A stretch of DNA of 64,000 nt from CBDUEF01 sp018063485 (GTDB lineage Bacteria > Pseudomonadota > Alphaproteobacteria > Rhodobacterales > Rhodobacteraceae): positions 1 to 64,000 of the forward strand of contig JBAOID010000003.1 in the NCBI GenBank assembly GCA_037045435.1, written 5' to 3'. The position numbers and the translations under genes are program-made. The first letter of the stretch is position 1; every line of letters starts with the position of its first letter. Positions 1 through 10,344 of this stretch are shown here, one piece after another. Under the pieces are notes generated by a model. That model ran no database searches and had not been told where the DNA came from. It worked only from the letters and a program-made list of their open reading frames with translations.

Positions 1-1065
1 CCAAGCGAAAAGTCAAAATTGGCTTTGTCTCCAAACATCTGCGTGCGCATTCCATTGGCAAATTAATGCAGGGAATCATTGCCAAGCTGGATCGCAACCG
101 CTTTGAGGTCTGCGTCTACCCCTTAATTGCGCCCGAAGAGCGCATCGGGCAAGCCATCATGGCCAGTGCCGATCGGGCCCGGATTCTCACTCCCTCCCTC
201 TATGCGGCTCGGCAAGAACTGGCTGACGAAGCGTTGGATATCCTCTTTTATCCCGATATTGGCATGGAATCACTGTCTTATTTTCTAGCAATGGCACGAC
301 TCGCACCCCTTCAAGTGATGACCTGGGGCCATGGGGCGACGTCAGGGATCCCTCAAATAGACTGCTTTTTATCAAGTGACAACTTAGAAACAGAACGTTC
401 AAAACAGGTCTATAGCGAAAAATTGCTCTGTATGAAGGATTTTTTCCCTATTATTTCCGCCCGCCTTTTAACAAACAAGAAAAAATCCGTAGTGACTTTG
501 GTTTGCCCGAATCAGGCCATTTGTATATCTGCCCCCAAAGCCTGTTTAAAATTCACCCCCAAATGGATCTTCTGTTTGAAGCCATTTTGAACAAAGATCC
601 CAACAGCCATCTGATCTTCCTAGAAGGTCCATCCCCTCGTTGGGGAGAACTTTTGCGGGCACGTTTTAGCCAAGAATTGCCTCACGTACAGGATAGAATT
701 TTATTTTTCTGCCGCGCCAAAGTGAGACCGATTTTTTGCAATTGGTAGCGCTTTGTGATGTTAATTTAGACACTTGGCCCCTGTGTGGGGGCAATTCAAG
801 CCTGGACACATTGGTTACAGGTACCCCCCTGATCACACTCACAGGGGAATGGCCAATTCAACGCTTAAGCGCTGCAATTTACCAACAAATGGGGGTCAGC
901 GATTTAATTGCGCAGAGCCCAGCCGAATATATCTCTTTGGCTTTAAGAACCGCTCAAGACAGAACTTTTCGCACGGAAATGCAAACCCAAATAGCCAAAG
1001 GCCTCGCGCAAATTTACGAAAATCTGGGTGCGGTGCGTGAATTCGGAAGACGTTCTTCTGGCTGA
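1..1065 (+). CDS. SPINDLY-type O-GlcNAc transferase, C-terminal part (5' end outside window, frameshifted)
   Basis: The reading frame is open from the first bases and starts inside the catalytic region: KVKIGFVSKHLRAHSIGKL resembles the start of the glycosyltransferase lobe of bacterial SPINDLY/OGT proteins. A later segment, CDVNLDTWPLCGGNSSLD followed by TGTPLITL, matches the conserved UDP-sugar-binding end of the family. The protein is spread over three frames, with shifts near 490-510 and 720-740, so at least two indels are present. The TPR part expected upstream is outside the window. A second member lies at 19,781-22,092. Family call is firm; acceptor substrate is unknown. Confidence 0.72.
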
Positions 1066-1148
1066 ATTGCGCCTGCGCAGCCAGATCGAAGCAAAACCAA
1101 ACGCTCACACCTCTTTTTCAGAACCATAAAATCAGGTAAAATCGGGAT

Positions 1149-1510
1149 ATGCGCATTTTGCTAATCGACGATGACAAAGATATTTTGCCCTGGTTCGAAT
1201 CGCTTTTCGTTCAGAGCCTGTGGAACTGATCTGGGCCGCCACAGGTTTGGAAGGATTGCGTCTGTTTGATCAGAACCCGCCTGATTTGGTTTTGTGTGAT
1301 ATTGGTTTGCCTGATGTTGATGGCGTGCATTTGGCCCATGCCCTTTCAGATCGTCAGCCGAATGTCCCGCTGGTTTTTTTAACGGGCCACAATACAGATA
1401 TGGATCGTGAAGATGCCAAAGCCACCGGGGCCCGCGACTATATTTGCAAACCTTTTGACATCCGCGAGTTGGTCAAACGTGTCAATGCAGTCCTGGCACA
1501 AGCGCAATGA
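1149..1510 (+). CDS. Receiver-domain response regulator (single domain, one frameshift)
   Basis: Starts ATG with MRILLIDDDKDI, which carries the acidic DDD pocket of CheY-like receivers. The phosphoacceptor Asp is in LVLCDIGLPDVDG, the conserved Thr in LTGH and the Lys in YICKPFD. The frame breaks around 1,200-1,207 and resumes as EPVELIWAATG, so one indel lies in the first 20 codons. No output domain follows: the stop comes about 120 residues in, the normal size of a stand-alone receiver. The next gene is a close paralogue. No histidine kinase is nearby, so the partner is unknown. Confidence 0.75.
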
Positions 1511-1541
1511 TTCTGATTTTGGAAGAATGGGAAGCTGAGAT

Positions 1542-1902
1542 ATGCGAATTCTGCTGATAGAAGACTGATCCAGATATTTTTACGATTCTGGATATCCTAT
1601 TTCAAAGAGAAAACTTTGAATTGGTTTGGGCCGAAACAGCACAGGAGGCCCTGCAAATTTTCGACGAGGCGGTACCAGATTTGATCATCTCCGATCTGGG
1701 CTTACCCGATGTCGATGGTATGTTTTTGGTTCAGGTCTTCAAACAAAAATCACCCCAAACGCCAGTGATTCTTTTAACCGCAAGGGACAATGAAGCCGAT
1801 AAGGCCAGCATGCTGGCCGCGGGTGCCCAAGACTATATCCTTAAACCCTTTGAACCCGATGAATTTATCAAACGGATCAAGGTTTTTCAGACAGCAGACT
1901 GA
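1542..1902 (+). CDS. Receiver-domain response regulator, paralogue of the preceding gene (one frameshift)
   Basis: ATG followed by RILLIED, then an apparent extra T (gaagactgatcc where gaagacgatcc is expected) that breaks the frame. It resumes with WAETAQEALQIFDEA. Phosphoacceptor Asp in LIISDLGLPDVDG, Thr in LLTARD and Lys in YILKPFE are all present. About 120 residues with no output domain. The shared GLPDVDG box and the tandem arrangement point to duplication of the preceding gene. Probably a CheY- or Spo0F-like phosphorelay element; partner not visible. Confidence 0.75.
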
Positions 1903-1936
1903 ATTTCAAACTGTCTGGGCTCAGCGGCTCCCTAAT

Positions 1937-2821
1937 TTAACGGGCGAGCTGAGAAAACATCTCGGCATGGTTGGGAATTTTGACCATTTGTCCGGGTTTT
2001 AAGCCCGTCACGCCTGGATTTAAAGCTTGAATTTCAACCCAGCGATTGGAATTATCGAGATGAATATCGGCCAAATCCTCAAAGGTCTTTTGTCCCGATT
2101 CAACCAAAACATTCCTGTAAGCGGGCAAAGCAGGCGGCGGAGTCGGAGGCTGCACAGCAGGGGGAACATAAGAGCCATTTAACAAGGCCCGCACCCCAGT
2201 CACCACCCGTTCGACCGAAAAATTATTGGAAGTATCAATTTTACGGCCTTTGGGCACAGCCACATCACGGTGACGGGTAATCTGATTCAAAGGCACCTGA
2301 TAGGTTTGCACCAACCAGCCCACCAGCCGAATAATACCGTCGTATTGGGCATCGGAATAGGGTTCTTGAGAATCGCCAACATTGCAGATTTCAATCCCAA
2401 TTGAAAAATTATTGACGTCGCCCACCCCATTAAATTCACTTTTGCCCGCATGCCAGGAACGGCGGTCATCAGCGACAGGTTGAACAAGAGAACCATCGCG
2501 GTCAACAATATAATGCGAACTGGCTCCCGCTTTGGGGTTGGCAAAAAAACGAGCTACAGCACGGGCATCTCCAGCCATAGCGGTATGGTGCAAAACAATG
2601 GTGTTAATCTTAGCGTTGGCTGGCCGCTCATTGTGATTGGGTGAAGGCATTTGCAACACATCAGGGCGAAGAACAGATCGCACAGAGCGGGACTGGGCGT
2701 TTAAAGTGGGGTTGTTGGAACGGTTCAAAGGCTGATTCAAAGGATTTGGCATCAGGGCGCAAGCGCTGAGCGCCAGGCTTGAGAGCAGGAGGGCAGTTGA
2801 ATACGCAGATATGGGGCGCAT
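1937..2821 (-). CDS. N-acetylmuramoyl-L-alanine amidase (Amidase_2/AmpD-like) lipoprotein with C-terminal LysM-like domain
   Basis: 294 residues, uninterrupted. The N-terminus is a lipoprotein signal with lipobox LSAC near residue 20. The amidase domain (about residues 70-190) shows TIVLHHTAMAG with a zinc His, SSHYIVDRDG, a His in RSWHAGKS, and TRHRDVAVPKGRKIDT with the last zinc His and the catalytic Lys region. Residues about 240-285 (ending GLKPGQMVKIPN) look like LysM. Predicted role: cleavage of the MurNAc-L-Ala bond of peptidoglycan from a periplasmic lipid anchor. It is convergent with the response regulator genes. Confidence 0.88.
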   Translation of the reverse strand: MRPISAYSTALLLSSLALSACALMPNPLNQPLNRSNNPTLNAQSRSVRSVLRPDVLQMPSPNHNERPANAKINTIVLHHTAMAGDARAVARFFANPKAGASSHYIVDRDGSLVQPVADDRRSWHAGKSEFNGVGDVNNFSIGIEICNVGDSQEPYSDAQYDGIIRLVGWLVQTYQVPLNQITRHRDVAVPKGRKIDTSNNFSVERVVTGVRALLNGSYVPPAVQPPTPPPALPAYRNVLVESGQKTFEDLADIHLDNSNRWVEIQALNPGVTGLKPGQMVKIPNHAEMFSQLAR

Positions 2822-2919
2822 AAAAATCCTTTACAAAAAATGGGATGAAGATCGTGTGATTAAGATGAGATTAACATAAAAACAGGTTTTGTTCAAGTCC
2901 CCCAAAGTAGGGCGAAAAC

Positions 2920-3952
2920 CTAATAATAGAGCATCAGGGGCACTTTATTTAAATGCTGCAAATGAGCCAAACCTGCCTGCTCAATCGAGACGAACGGAGA
3001 GCGCTGCATGCGCGTGCTGAACATGTCTAACCATTCGTTAATCGAGGGCTTGCTATAGTCTTTGACTTTGGCATCTTTGCCCACCTGGATCACTTTTTTG
3101 AGCTGTTCGAGGGCAAATTGATAATCGCCGAGGCGATCAACCAATTTGTGTTTTAAAGCCTGATTGCCCGTATAAATCCGGCCATCAGCCAATTCTCGCA
3201 CACGGGCTTCGGGTAATTTCCGACCTTGCGCCACAGCTTTGACAAAGTCTGAATAGGTATCGTCGATCATGGCTTGCAAAATGCGGGTCTCTTCAGGGGT
3301 CGTGGGTCGAAAAGGAGAACCAATATCCTTGTGTTTGCCACTTTTGATGACAGTGGTGGCCAAGCCAAGTTTATCGTAAAGCCCCTGCAATTTAGTAAAT
3401 TGGGCAATCACGCCAATGCTGCCCGTCAAGGTAGCGGGGTTGGCAACGATTTGATCTGCAGCGCTGGCAATATAATAGCCGCCAGAGGCTGCCACATCTC
3501 CCATCGCAGCCACAACTTTGACCTTGCTGCTGGCTTTGATCGCCTGCAATTGCTGATAGACCGCCTGAGAAGCAGCTGCAGTGCCCGCCGGGGCTGTTAA
3601 TTTTGACCAAGAGGCCCTTCACACCATCTTTTTCGGCCTGGCGAATGGCTGCCACCAATTTTTCGCCAGAGGCCCCACCGCCGCCGCCAAAACCACTGTC
3701 AGTCTGGTACATAATCGTGCCTTCGACCGCCAGAATGCCAATATCAACATGTTCGGCCAGCAAACTCTCGGCCAATTCTTGCCCCGCATTGCTACTTGAA
3801 GAGGGAGAAGCGGGCTTGCGCACTCCCATTACCCAGTTGCCCACAGCCGTGATCAGACAGAGCAAGAGCAAAGCTATCACAATGGTTTTCTCTTGACGAT
3901 GGGCAGGCGGATTTGAAGGGGGACTCAGGGGCTGATCTGTTTGGGACTCCAC
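2920..3952 (-). CDS. sppA: Signal peptide peptidase SppA (one frameshift)
   Basis: The N-terminal frame has a cytoplasmic stretch, one membrane segment (TIVIALLLLCLITAVGNWV), then IGILAVEGTI and LLVKINSPGG, typical of the S49 family. The frame shifts near 3,580-3,600 and continues with VVAAMGDVAASGGYYIA, which holds the catalytic Ser, and IKSGKHKDIGSPFR, which holds the general-base Lys. About 340 residues in total, the size of the short SppA form. Predicted to degrade leftover signal peptides in the membrane. Confidence 0.88.
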
Positions 3953-4047
3953 GACAGCTACTTCCTATTTCAAAAAATGGCGAGCGAACAATTTAGATAT
4001 CAACAATTGGACATCATTATACCCCGGCATTGGCGCTTCTGCCGATC

Positions 4048-5327
4048 TCAATTGCCGCCAGGCAAAAGACGTACCCGATCCGATAGGCGCAAAGAGATCT
4101 GGCGAATTTCACTCGGGTTATTTTGTTGCGACGCCCGTTTGGCCAAATTGCGCAAAGCACTAAACATACTTTTTTCAATCCGCGGAGCGGGGTTGGCACC
4201 AGGTAAAGGGGCCAGAGCTGTATTCAGGGCTTTTTCCAGACGGGCCAGATTGGTGGGACCGTAGGCCTTGGCAATGGCCCCAATAATCCGATCTTTTTCT
4301 GAAATCAGAGCGGTATTAAAATGGTCATAGACGGCATTAATGTGGGTATCTTGGGAATTAAAACCGAGATTTTTTAAAACAAAGGGCAAATCGTGCACAA
4401 TATGGGCCACCATCGACAGACCCACAATTTCGGTTGTGCTCCAAGCGGGATAACCCCGCAATTCAGCCAGACGCCCGGCATCAAAGGCCGAACGCCAAAC
4501 TTCGGGAACCGCCTGCAAATCGCCAGCGGCATAGGCATCAAAGGCCCGGAAATAATAATTGGCAAAGTCGATCAAGAGACGGCCTTCAAATTCAGCCGCG
4601 CGCAAATCCCCTTTGCCAATATAGCTGTGCATTTCGGTCTGGGCCCGCTCGGTAATCACACGGTACATCGCGGCAAAAATGCCCCGATGATCGCGGCGCT
4701 GGCCCAAGACCGCTTCCATCTGCTTGAGTCTCAGCAAAACCTGATCGGACTTGGCGATCAACTCAGGCAGACGATCCGCAGCCGAGGCCCCCATGATCGG
4801 CGCAAAGACCAAAGGGCTCTGCTGAGGCGCGTTAAAACGCACCTTCCCGCGCTGTGAAACCAAAGCCAAAATCCCTGGAGAAACCCGCAAATCCCGCAAT
4901 TGCTCATAACGCGACAGATCTCGAAAGTCGTCAACCCCCCAACGCGGTTTGTGAATCGGGTGAATCGCGATGCCAGAAGGAGTCTGAATCAAGGCAAAAT
5001 CTTGGCGCTCTGCCTTGGATCTGTTTGAGGGCGGCCTCTAAACTGGCAGCCATCCCAATCGGTCGGGCCAATTGCAATCCCGGCTCAAACGACAGGCTTT
5101 GCGTCCCCAGCTCTGGGTTGGGTTGAGTCGGACCAGCCAAGCCAACCAAATGGTTAGCGGGAATTGGACCCTGTACCATGCGGCGCAATTGATCCGGGCT
5201 GGCGAGTGCCGTTTGGCAAGATCTTTTGCGGAGCGATTGCCCCAGCTGTGCGCACCAGAGGCAAAGGGGCCAATGAGCGCAGGGGTGTAACCTGAGTGTG
5301 AGTGGGGGAATAGGCGGTGATTTGCAT
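4048..5327 (-). CDS. DUF5995-like protein of unknown function (frameshifted N-terminal part)
   Basis: The main frame (4,048-4,992) holds YRVITERAQTEM, DFANYYFRAFDAYAAGD, VWRSAFDA and VAHIVHDLPFVL, an arrangement that recalls DUF5995 proteins. The upstream frame (to about 5,188) reads LEAALKQIQGRAPRF and joins it with a shift near 4,990-5,010. A further shift near 5,190 leads to an ATG at 5,327 starting MQITAYSPTHTQ. The N-terminal 100 residues are Pro/Leu-rich and low-complexity. No signal peptide is seen. Function unknown; the family call is from memory of the motif pattern. Confidence 0.5.
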
Positions 5328-5351
5328 AAAATTTAATCCGTAAGCTTAAAT

Positions 5352-5390
5352 AAAAAAGACCGGGAACACAGTGATGCTTCTCGGCCTTTT
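5352..5390 (-). terminator. Rho-independent terminator after the tandem-repeat gene
   Basis: On the minus strand GGCCGAGAA (5,386-5,378) pairs with TTCCCGGTC (5,366-5,358), with one G-U pair and one mismatch. A run of six T follows. It lies just past the stop of the repeat protein gene and before the DUF5995-like gene, so it would separate the two leftward genes. Confidence 0.65.
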
Positions 5391-5400
5391 CGATATTTAG

Positions 5401-6392
5401 TTAAGCTTTGGGACGCATCGTGGCTTCCATCAAGAGATCGACCAACAGGGCATCCAATAACTTCTGGCTGCGGTAGTCAGGGGTAGCGTTGATCGCATCA
5501 CGCACCATTTTATCGGTGGCTTTGAGCTGTTCAAGACTCAGACTGCGAATCGCGACCCGGAAACCGGCCTGTGAGGTGCGGAAATTGGCTTCAGAAGCAT
5601 GGCTGTTGAGCTGTTTTAAGGTGTTATCCACAATGCTCTTGGGCTCAGTGCCAGGGATCGTCGGGGCATGGTGGGCTCAGCAAAACCGGGCTTGCCACCT
5701 TTGCGGGCGATTTCCAATTTGGCATCCAGCATCAGGCTGTCGAGCAATTTTGATGGCGGTGATCGCCGTTTTGGGCAATGGCTTGTGAACCGGAGTCCGA
5801 CGGTGGTATTGAGCTGTTCGAGGCTCAGATTGCGAATCGCAACCCGAAAACCGGCCTGTGAGGTGCGGAAATTGGCTTCAGAGGCATGGCTGTTGAGCTG
5901 TTTTAAGGTGTTGTCCACAATGCTCTTGGGCTCAGTGCCAGGACTTGGGGGCATGGTGGGCTCAGCAAAACCGGGCTTGCCACCTTTGTTTTGAATTTCA
6001 ATCCGGGTTTCAACCAAGGCCTGATCGAGGAAAACCTGGGTGCGATAATCACCGCTTTGATTGATCAAGCCTTGTAATTGAGCGGCTGCGGCTTCCAAAT
6101 TGGGCAGAGAAAGCTGGCGAATGGCCACACGGTACTGGGCCAAAGCGGCTTTAAAATTGTCTTGGCTGGGATTGCTTGCCAATTTGCTCAGCACAGCATC
6201 CACCTGGGTGCCACTGGGGAAGAAATTGAGGGTTGCCGGAATTTGGCCGGTACGCACACTGTCAATTTCCATGCTGTCAAAGATGGGCATGGCGCGCATG
6301 GGTAAAATTTGAGCAGGGGCTGCGGGCACGTGTTGGGGAGCTGCGGGGCTGATGCGGCCCAATGCAGGGGAGGAAATTTGTTGGATCATCAT
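5401..6392 (-). CDS. Protein built of about 95-residue tandem repeats, unknown function (frameshifts in the last repeats)
   Basis: It starts MMIQQISSPALG, then a Pro/Ala-rich lead. A first unit follows (ASNPSQDNFKAALAQYRVAIRQLSLPNLEAA), then two much more alike units with the shared core NTLKQLNSHASEANFRTSQ, GFRVAIR-LSLEQL and the linker KGGKPGFAEPTMP. Each unit is predicted helical, with YR/FR-VAIR-LSL as the hallmark. Frame shifts occur near 5,640-5,660 and 5,760-5,810, so units 2 and 3 are read in different frames. No signal peptide or membrane segment. I do not recognise the family. A terminator follows at 5,352-5,390. Confidence 0.6.
5545..5988. repeat. Two near-identical copies of a direct repeat inside the repeat-protein gene
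   Basis: The stretch beginning gcgaatcgcgacccgg at 5,545 recurs as gcgaatcgcaacccg at 5,832, about 287 bases on. More than 100 bases match with only a few differences. The linker part (ggtgggctcagcaaaacc) recurs near 5,671 and 5,954. The unit length is close to a multiple of 3, fitting an in-frame protein repeat recently duplicated or homogenised. Confidence 0.8.
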
Positions 6393-6634
6393 AACTGGTT
6401 AACCTATTTAAATTCTAATCTTAATCTTATTTTAATATTTTATTTAAGAAAGATCAAGCCCCCTTGAGCAAGAAAAAGAGAGATCTTTGAAATTGGGATC
6501 GATTCTGATCAGAAATCCCCACTTGTAAACCCTGTGCAATCTCAAAAAGGGTGCGCCAAGTATCAGTTGCTGCATTGCTAGCAGTAAGAGTGCATTTTAC
6601 CCCCCGGCGACAGAGCCGGTCACATCGTTTTAAT

Positions 6635-6708
6635 CGGGGCGTAGCGCAGCTTGGTAGCGCACCACTTTGGGGTAGTGGGGGTCGCTGGTTCAAATCCAGT
6701 CGCTCCGA
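6635..6708 (+). tRNA. tRNA-Pro, anticodon GGG
   Basis: All arms fold: acceptor CGGGGCG with CGCTCCG (one G-U), D stem GCGC/GCGC, anticodon stem CCACT/AGTGG with loop TTGGGGT (anticodon GGG), and T stem GCTGG/CCAGT with loop TTCAAAT. Total 74 bases with discriminator A; CCA is not encoded. The 240 bases before it hold no gene I can support. Confidence 0.93.
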
Positions 6709-6752
6709 CTTTTCGTCTTTTTTTGAGGCACTTTTTGAGGTCTGGCAGATAC

Positions 6753-7777
6753 ATGAGATACCGACTTTGGCTCACTGCTCTTGCTGCTCCCGCCACTCGC
6801 GGGTTGCAGCGCCTTATTGGAACGTCCTTCGCTGGAGCGTTACCAAGCTTATATTCACAGATTCCAAAACCCCACGCAAAAAGTTTCAGCCCGGTCAGGT
6901 GCGCGTCACCTATCTGGGCACCACTTCTTTGCTTTTTTCCGATGGCCAAACCCAGATTTTGATTGATGGCTTTTTAACCCGTCCTGGCCCGGCTTGGGAA
7001 TTGCCTTTTCGCAAAATCGAAACAGACCGCTACAAAGTGCGTGGTTGCCTTAAGCGTCTGCAAGTAGATAGAATCAGACGCCATTCTGGTTTTTCACTCC
7101 CATTATGATCACGCCATGGGATGCGCCCTATATTGCCCTACAAACAGGCGCCCAAGTCGTGGGTTCTGAGTCCACAGCGTTTCTGTCAGAAGGCGAAGTG
7201 CCTGAGCTGGCAGGCAAATCGTCAAAGCCAAGCCCTACAAAACCCTGAATCACCGGTGATTTTAAAGTCACACTGATTCCGTCGCGCCATGTGGATTTGC
7301 CCTGGGTGGCCAAATCTGACCGGCATGATGGGGGATATCGAAGCCCCCCTCAGGCAACCGGCAAGCATGTTTGATCTACCGTGAGGGGGAGACTTACACG
7401 ATCGATATTGCCCACCCCTCCTGGCAGCGCCAATGTCACACGGGGGACATTTTATTCCCGGTGAGCTCAAAGGTTGGAAGGCCGATGCCGTTTTTCTCTG
7501 CACTCCCGGCCTGGATCGCTTAGGTGCCCAGCAAGAAACCTTTTATCAAGAAGTCATTGGCGAAACCGGGGCAAAAACAATTTACCCCGTGCATTGGGAT
7601 GATTTTTCTCTGTCCCTTGACGAGCCCCTGTCAACCACTCGCCACGCGGGGCCGAGAACCTCGTACGCGGCAATGGACTTTTTAATCGCGAAAACCAAAG
7701 ACAACACATCTTTGCGTCTGCATTTTCTCAGGGCCTGGGAACAGATTGGCCTGTTTGAACCCACGGACAAAAAATAA
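6753..7777 (+). CDS. Metallo-beta-lactamase-fold hydrolase, predicted lipoprotein (several frameshifts)
   Basis: ATG at 6,753 begins MRYRLWLTA and, after a shift, reads LLLPPLAGCSALLERPS, a lipoprotein signal with lipobox LAGC. Next come VRVTYLGTTSLLFSDG and ILIDGFLTRPG, the first strands of the MBL fold. The zinc signature HSHYDHAM sits at 7,095-7,118 in another frame. The last frame (7,433-7,777) starts HGGHFIPGELKGW and has IYPVHWDDF with a late His. At least four indels. Probably a surface- or periplasm-anchored MBL hydrolase of the UlaG/YfhI-like broad group; substrate unknown. Confidence 0.68.
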
Positions 7778-7789
7778 AGCCGATCAGCC

Positions 7790-7831
7790 AAAACAGTTAA
7801 AAAACAAAACAGTTAAACAAAACAGTTAAAC
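7790..7831. repeat. Three copies of a 12-base A/T-rich unit (AAAACAGTTAAA)
   Basis: Units at 7,790-7,801, 7,806-7,817 and 7,819-7,830, in the short space between the convergent MBL and outer-membrane-like genes. The stop codon of the leftward gene may fall inside it. A microsatellite-like expansion; no function is evident. Confidence 0.7.
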
Positions 7832-8703
7832 AGGACTGTTAAAAGAGGGAGGTATTGATACGAATCGATACCACCAGGAAATGCTGCCAGTTTTGGCGAT
7901 ATAACCGTCCCCTGAAAAATCTTTTTCGTCGGATTGTCCCCAGCTCCTCCGCCCAAATAGCGCAGATTGAGATAGGGATAACACTGATCGCTGAGATTGA
8001 CGCGCCACGCGCGAATTCGCATCCAGAATCGCACCGATCACCTCATTGGCACTGCCATTGAGATAACTGACAGGCGCATAAAAACCGTCAATTTCGCTGG
8101 CATACCAAAATGTTCACCCAAACGGTGGCGGGAGCGAAATTTGAGAATGGGTACAGGCCCAATATTGCGTTTGGACACCAATTGTTTGCCATCCAGGGAT
8201 TCAAATTCAATCACAGCATCACGCAATTGCAAAGAGGCGCCCACAGCCAGCTCCTCAAAGGGATCGGGGTTAAAGTCGTAGAGATAACTGCCTCTAAAAA
8301 AAGGAAAATCATAGAGATATTTCATGGCCGTGCCTTTGGCAAAGGAAATATTGTCTTGGGTGATATCTTGTGCCAAAACCGATTGAGAGGTCAAAGACAG
8401 GGGTTGGTATAAAAACACCAAAGTGTGTTGGGGATTGAGCTGCAAATCCAGGCTGAATTTATTCACAGCAAAGAGGGTATCTTGCCCTCCTTGGCGCAGA
8501 TAGTCAAAATACGTATTGTTGCGACTGAACTGAATCTTGTGATCCAATACGGCTAAAAAACCACTTTCGATGCTGGCACTGAAACGGGGGTATTTTTCCC
8601 AACTTGCTTCTTCCGCCTGCGCAGGACTTACACTGCCCATGTGGATGCCCAAAGACAGACCCCAAGCCAGAAGAGCCTGAAAACAGCTACGCATAAGAAT
8701 CAC
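7813..8703 (-). CDS. Predicted outer-membrane beta-barrel protein (frameshifted C-terminal part)
   Basis: The N-terminal signal peptide (to about residue 30, cleavage after SPAQAEEA) is followed by alternating polar/apolar strands such as FLAVLDHKIQFSRNNTYFDYL, HTLVFLYQPLSL and LKFRSRHRLGEHFG. The frame shifts near 8,050-8,090 and continues as SYLNGSANEVIGAILDAN, YLNLRYLGGGA and GGIDSYQYLP. This looks like a porin-like barrel, though the C-terminus lacks an obvious terminal Phe because of the frame problem. No close family recognised. The next gene (murE) is divergent. Confidence 0.55.
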
Positions 8704-8834
8704 CCCTCTTGAAAAAGATTGAATCCCACCAGTTTAAAGGGGTACACAGGTCTGAAACAAGCAGATGGGATTGCCAGCGCAGCAGACTGGCTGTGATAAG
8801 ATAGAGTCAACTTTAATCGATTGAAAGCCATGCT

Positions 8835-10342
8835 ATGAAACTTGAAACGCTGCTGCAGGAGCTGAATTGCAAACTGATTGGGGCCTCTGATATAGCCATC
8901 ACCAGCCTCTGCTACGACTCCCGCAAGGGCAGAACCGGGTTTCACTTTATCCGCCCGGTTTTACCCGGCACCGAAAACCGATGGCCATCAATTTATTTCC
9001 CGAAGCACAAAGACAGGGAGCTTCGGCCATTCTCTGCCAAAGTGAATGGCTCCTGAACCATCCGCCAGAAAACACTTGGGACTCGACGTGGATCGGCGTG
9101 GAGGATACCCGAGCCGCGCTGGCTGAGATCGCAGCGTCCTTTTATGCCTATCCCTCTCGCCAGATGTCCCTGGCGGGCGTCACTGGCACCAACGGCAAAA
9201 CCACCACCAGTCATTTGATCCGCGCTCTGCTTGAAAAAGCAAATAGACCCACAGGCCTGATGGGAACCCTGGGCTGTTTTTTTTAAAGATCAGGTGATCG
9301 CGACAGGTTCTACCACACCGTTTGCACCTGAACTCCAGCAAATCTTGGCCCAGATGCAGGCCGAAGGCGCACAAGCAGTAGCCATGGAATGCTCTTCTCC
9401 ACGCCCCTAGAACAGCACCGCCTCTGATGCTCTGGAGTTTGAATGCGCCATCTTTACAAATCTGACCCAGGATCGTCTCGATTACCACGGGGATATGCAG
9501 ACCTACGCAGCAGCCAAGCAAATTTTGTTTGAAAAACTGCTCAAATCCACAGGCGGTCAGCCCTGCTCAACCACGACGATCCGCAGGCCGAGGCCTATGC
9601 ACGCGTTAGCCGAGCAAAAGTGATCACTTATGGTCTTTCACCCCAGGCCGATTTGCGCGCCAGCGATCCCGATTATGGTCTGGCAAGGTGCGACCTATAC
9701 CCTGCATTGGCAAGGCCAGACCCATCGGGTTGAACTGGCCCTGCCCGGCCATTACAATATTCTCAACTCTCTGGCCGCATTGGGAACTGGGTCCTGGCTC
9801 TCGGACTGGATTCGGAAACTCAAATTCAAACGACCAAATCCCTGCCAGGTGTTCCAGGCAGACTGGAAGTAGTAACAAAGGCCGATCATCCCTTTACTGT
9901 TTTGGTCGATTTACGCCCACACACCCGACAGCCTGCAGAATGTCTCTGGCCACGGCCCGACGACTCACCGGTCAGCGCCTGCTCTGTGTCTTTGGCTGTG
10001 GCGGGCGATCGCGACAAAAGCAAACGTCCACAAATGGGTGCCATCGCCTCAGAACTGGCAGATTTTCATTAGCGTGGGTCACTTCCGACAATCCACGCAG
10101 CCGAAGCCCCGGAAGCCATTCTTGGCAGATATTCTGGCCGGCATTCGTTTACACCAAACAAAAGTCCTAGACCGAAGATGGATCGTCAAAGGGCGATCGA
10201 AAAAGCCCTGACTGCCGCCGGAACCCGGCGATGTCATCATCATTGCCGGAAAAGGACACGAAACCTATCAAATCTTTCAAGATCGCACAGTACATTTTGA
10301 CGATCGCGAAGTGGCGCGCCACTGGCTGGAAAAGATCATAAG
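8835..10342 (+). CDS. murE: UDP-N-acetylmuramyl-tripeptide synthetase MurE (many frameshifts)
   Basis: ATG at 8,835 starts MKLETLLQELNCKL, then SLCYDSRK, the usual MurE N-domain. The ATP-binding P-loop GVTGTNGKTTT is at about 9,175-9,207. Further matches, each in a different frame, are AVAMECSS, FTNLTQDRLDYHGDM, ELALPGHYNILNSLAA, LPGVPGRLEVV and IIAGKGHETYQI. At least six indels split it. It adds the third peptide residue (meso-Dap or Lys) to UDP-MurNAc-dipeptide. The Dap-selecting motif is not readable in this damaged copy. Confidence 0.85.
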
Positions 10343-10344
10343 CC

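Noticed and set aside
5545..5988. CRISPR-like or satellite array
   Set aside because: Repeats are about 287 bases, protein-coding and in tandem without unique spacers; no cas genes in the window.
6551..7108. 185-codon frame running through the tRNA gene
   Set aside because: Its first part reads through tRNA-Pro; only the segment after the lipobox belongs to the MBL-fold gene.
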